Shown: positions 62,476-64,000 of the stretch, in pieces
Numbering within the stretch: the stretch's first letter is position 1
How the letters are laid out: each line of letters opens with the position of its first letter
Origin: Halobacillus litoralis
Lineage (GTDB): Bacteria; Bacillota; Bacilli; Bacillales; Halobacillaceae
Direction: 5' to 3'
Assembly: GCF_004101865.1 (NCBI RefSeq)
Contig: NZ_CP026118.1
Span: forward strand, 1,877,001 to 1,941,000
Length of the DNA: 64,000 nt
Made by a program: the position numbers and the translations under genes
Notes under the pieces: model-generated
The model's database searches: none
What the model was told of the DNA's origin: nothing
The model's input: only the letters and a program-made list of their open reading frames with translations

Positions 62476-63124
62476 TATAATGGATCGCAAATTAAAAAAA
62501 ATGAACCAAGATGTAAAGTACTGTCAAGTTCCATTCGACCGCAGGCACATGCAGAGGTCTGTCCTTCATTCTTTAAAAAGGAAACGTATCAGAAAGGTCA
62601 GTCGGCTGAAAAAAATTGCACCACTTCCTATATTCATGACCCTTTTGTTTACTGGGCTGCACTTATTTTCACCCGCTTCTCCCCCAGCATCCGAGCAGGC
62701 ATCCTTATTGCCTGAAAAAAGCACGGCTGCTGAATTGAAGTCAGTCACTCATGCCTCAAAGGCTTCACATACTAATGGTCAATCAGCAGTTCCTCCATCG
62801 AACAACACTTCAATGATGGTGCGGGAGACGTACGTTATCCATGAAGATGAACAGTTTGTCCAAACAGGCAACCGAATCCCTAAGGAACAATTAGGAGAGG
62901 TCGTGGGCACAATCGAACATAAGCCCCCTACCGAAAATCAGAACAAGCTGGAATCTGTAACTGCATTTCTACCAAAGACCAAAATCTATAAAATCAAAGG
63001 TTCCGAAGGTGAAAACAGCATCGCAATCCAGAGTTGGAGAAGTACAGGTGTGGGTTCTACTTCCATTAGTAAACAGGGATATTTCATCTTTGAAAAGTCA
63101 CGCCCCATGAAGAACGCCCAATAA
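62468..63124 (+). CDS. Probable anti-sigma factor (membrane-anchored)
   Basis: 218 residues. N-terminal about 48 residues are cytoplasmic and basic, one membrane helix (about 49-68, LPIFMTLLFTGLHLF), then an extracytoplasmic part with low-complexity Ser/Ala (about 70-115) and a structured end with IYKIKGSEGENSIAIQSW and GYFIFEKSRP. Position, overlap with the sigma gene (GTG 62468, AAGGGAG 9 nt upstream) and topology fit an anti-sigma factor. No zinc anti-sigma motif (HxxxCxxC) is present, so it is a different class. Confidence 0.7.
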   Translation: MSDIMDRKLKKMNQDVKYCQVPFDRRHMQRSVLHSLKRKRIRKVSRLKKIAPLPIFMTLLFTGLHLFSPASPPASEQASLLPEKSTAAELKSVTHASKASHTNGQSAVPPSNNTSMMVRETYVIHEDEQFVQTGNRIPKEQLGEVVGTIEHKPPTENQNKLESVTAFLPKTKIYKIKGSEGENSIAIQSWRSTGVGSTSISKQGYFIFEKSRPMKNAQ

Positions 63125-63153
63125 TCACCCTCTATCAAACCTTTATATAAATT

Positions 63154-63195
63154 GAAAGCCGCTGGCCAAACTATGCCCTGCGGCTTTCTTCTTTT
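63154..63195 (+). terminator. Terminator of sigma/anti-sigma operon
   Basis: GAAAGCCGC (63154-63162) pairs with GCGGCTTTC (63180-63188), then TTCTTTTTT. The arms straddle the end of the convergent glycosylase gene. Confidence 0.75.
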
Positions 63196-63821
63196 TTCTC
63201 CAAATAATTTTTAAAATGATCTAAAGATTCATAGATGTCTTCTTTTATCTTGGGGTTGTAAAAGACAGCCGCCGGATGGTATAAGGGGATGATTGTAAAC
63301 GATTCCTCAGTCTTTTCCCATCCCTGGCTGGTTGAACTTTTCATGACAGGGGTCTGGATAACTTTACCGAGCACTTCACTGATTTTGCCTTTACTCCCCG
63401 TCAATCGTTCATAAGCAACTCCTCCTAATGCGATAATGACTTCAGGCTTCATCTGCTGAATCTGATAATCCAAAAGCGGAGCATGGGCCATAATTTCTTT
63501 CTGGTTGGGTTTTCGGTTGCCTTTCCTCTTTCCACCACTTCCTTTTTTATTCGTTTCCACCCATTTATAAGGCCTGCTTCTGACTACACTCGTAATATAG
63601 ACATCTTCTCTATCCAAACCGACGTAAGACAACTGCTTATCCAATTCGTCTCCGGCTCTGCCTATAAAGGGCACACCTTTTACTGCCTCGTTTTCACCAG
63701 GAGCTTCTCCCACGATCATAATATCTCCTTCTTCATTTCCTTTTCCAAGCACAAAACCTTCTACATTGTAAGGCTCCATTCTTTTCTTGGCATCGTTGAT
63801 CAATTCTTCCGGCCACTCCAT
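63171..63821 (-). CDS. Uracil-DNA glycosylase-like protein without Fe-S cysteines
   Basis: 216 residues of the UDG superfamily, nearest to family 4. Motif IMIVGEAPGENEA near residue 35, VPFIGRAGDELDKQL, the strand EVIIALGGVAYERLTG and the C-terminal YHPAAVFYNPK are as in family 4. The four Fe-S cysteines of family 4 are missing; the chain contains no Cys at all (for example VRSRPYK replaces KCRPP). A basic, Gly-rich insert (KKGSGGKRKGNRKPNQ) follows. It may still excise uracil, or be a divergent member. GGTGAAGG precedes the ATG. Confidence 0.85.
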   Translation of the reverse strand: MEWPEELINDAKKRMEPYNVEGFVLGKGNEEGDIMIVGEAPGENEAVKGVPFIGRAGDELDKQLSYVGLDREDVYITSVVRSRPYKWVETNKKGSGGKRKGNRKPNQKEIMAHAPLLDYQIQQMKPEVIIALGGVAYERLTGSKGKISEVLGKVIQTPVMKSSTSQGWEKTEESFTIIPLYHPAAVFYNPKIKEDIYESLDHFKNYLEKKEESRRA

Positions 63822-63981
63822 CCTTCACCAACCTCTCTATCGTTTCTTTCACCTTTCTTTTCCACTGACCCTTCCCTTTTACACCTCAGCGTTTTTTAGT
63901 TTTCAAGATTTATAAAAAGGAGTATCATTTGAAGAGAATGTAAAAAATGACAAATAAATCATGTTAAAGGAGTTCTGTCTT

Positions 63982-64000
63982 ATGGGGAGTATTTCCTCTT
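63982..64000 (+). CDS. Start of a gene cut by the window end
   Basis: ATG at 63982 preceded by AAAGGAG 10 nt upstream; the product begins MGSISS. Only six codons are visible, so nothing further can be said. Confidence 0.4.

Noticed and set aside
1..64000. CRISPR arrays, tRNA or rRNA genes
   Set aside because: No regularly spaced direct repeats and no cloverleaf or rRNA-like stretch were noticed by eye; a tRNAscan or CRISPR scan was not possible.

Overview
The window looks like chromosome from a moderately halophilic, low-to-moderate GC Bacillaceae bacterium of the Halobacillus/Virgibacillus kind. Most genes have clear Bacillus subtilis-type counterparts (YppG, YhfK, MhqR, YueI, YdaG, MtnU/MtnE, OpuD, LytST-type two-component pair, bacterial NO synthase, GlnK-AmtB). 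Shine-Dalgarno sites are strong, TTG and GTG starts are frequent, candidate SigB, CcpA, TnrA and LexA sites fit Bacillus consensus, and a betaine carrier plus acidic proteins fit a salt-adapted cell. No rRNA, tRNA, CRISPR array, transposase or phage structural gene was seen. The genus is inference.

Layout. 1-13.6 kb: end of an EamA exporter, DegV/FakB, an MFS carrier with an esterase, small redox and SDR genes, an ABC-F ATPase behind an attenuator with a 37-codon leader peptide, MhqR, a lipid kinase and a MarR-MATE drug-efflux operon. 13.6-25.4 kb: a Yip1/adaptor pair, a luciferase-like monooxygenase, a BMP lipoprotein beside a chemoreceptor, then a five-gene overlapping operon for a YnjBCD-type ABC importer plus a TVP38/TMEM64 protein. 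25.4-36 kb: a flavoprotein, a thioredoxin, a PopT-type translocase, OpuD, an AimR-like receptor with an adjacent secreted peptide carrying a tandem repeat, Ohr, a lytic transglycosylase and a likely structured ncRNA. 36-43 kb: lipid kinase, acetyltransferases, and a CstA carrier next to a LytS/LytT (BtsSR-like) pair with a perfect cre site. 43-55 kb: mtnU and mtnE flanking NO synthase and CoA-disulfide reductase, an aldehyde dehydrogenase, a zinc CDF exporter with an ArsR-type operator, SigB-type ydaG and small genes. 55-64 kb: class I ribonucleotide reductase behind candidate NrdR boxes and a cobalamin riboswitch, glnK-amtB with two TnrA-type boxes, a type I toxin-antitoxin module with a LexA-like box, an ECF sigma/anti-sigma pair and a cysteine-free uracil-DNA glycosylase.

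Most noteworthy: (1) the AimR-like receptor and its pheromone-like partner outside any phage context; (2) the leader-peptide attenuator of the ABC-F gene, where three mutually exclusive helices can be drawn; (3) the BsrE-like toxin with convergent antisense promoter and LexA-like box; (4) the doubly controlled nrdAB operon; (5) an orphan ~245-nt structured transcript at about 35.66-35.90 kb; (6) a degenerate dispersed repeat at 13.5 and 40.6 kb that supplies the last codons of the MATE gene.
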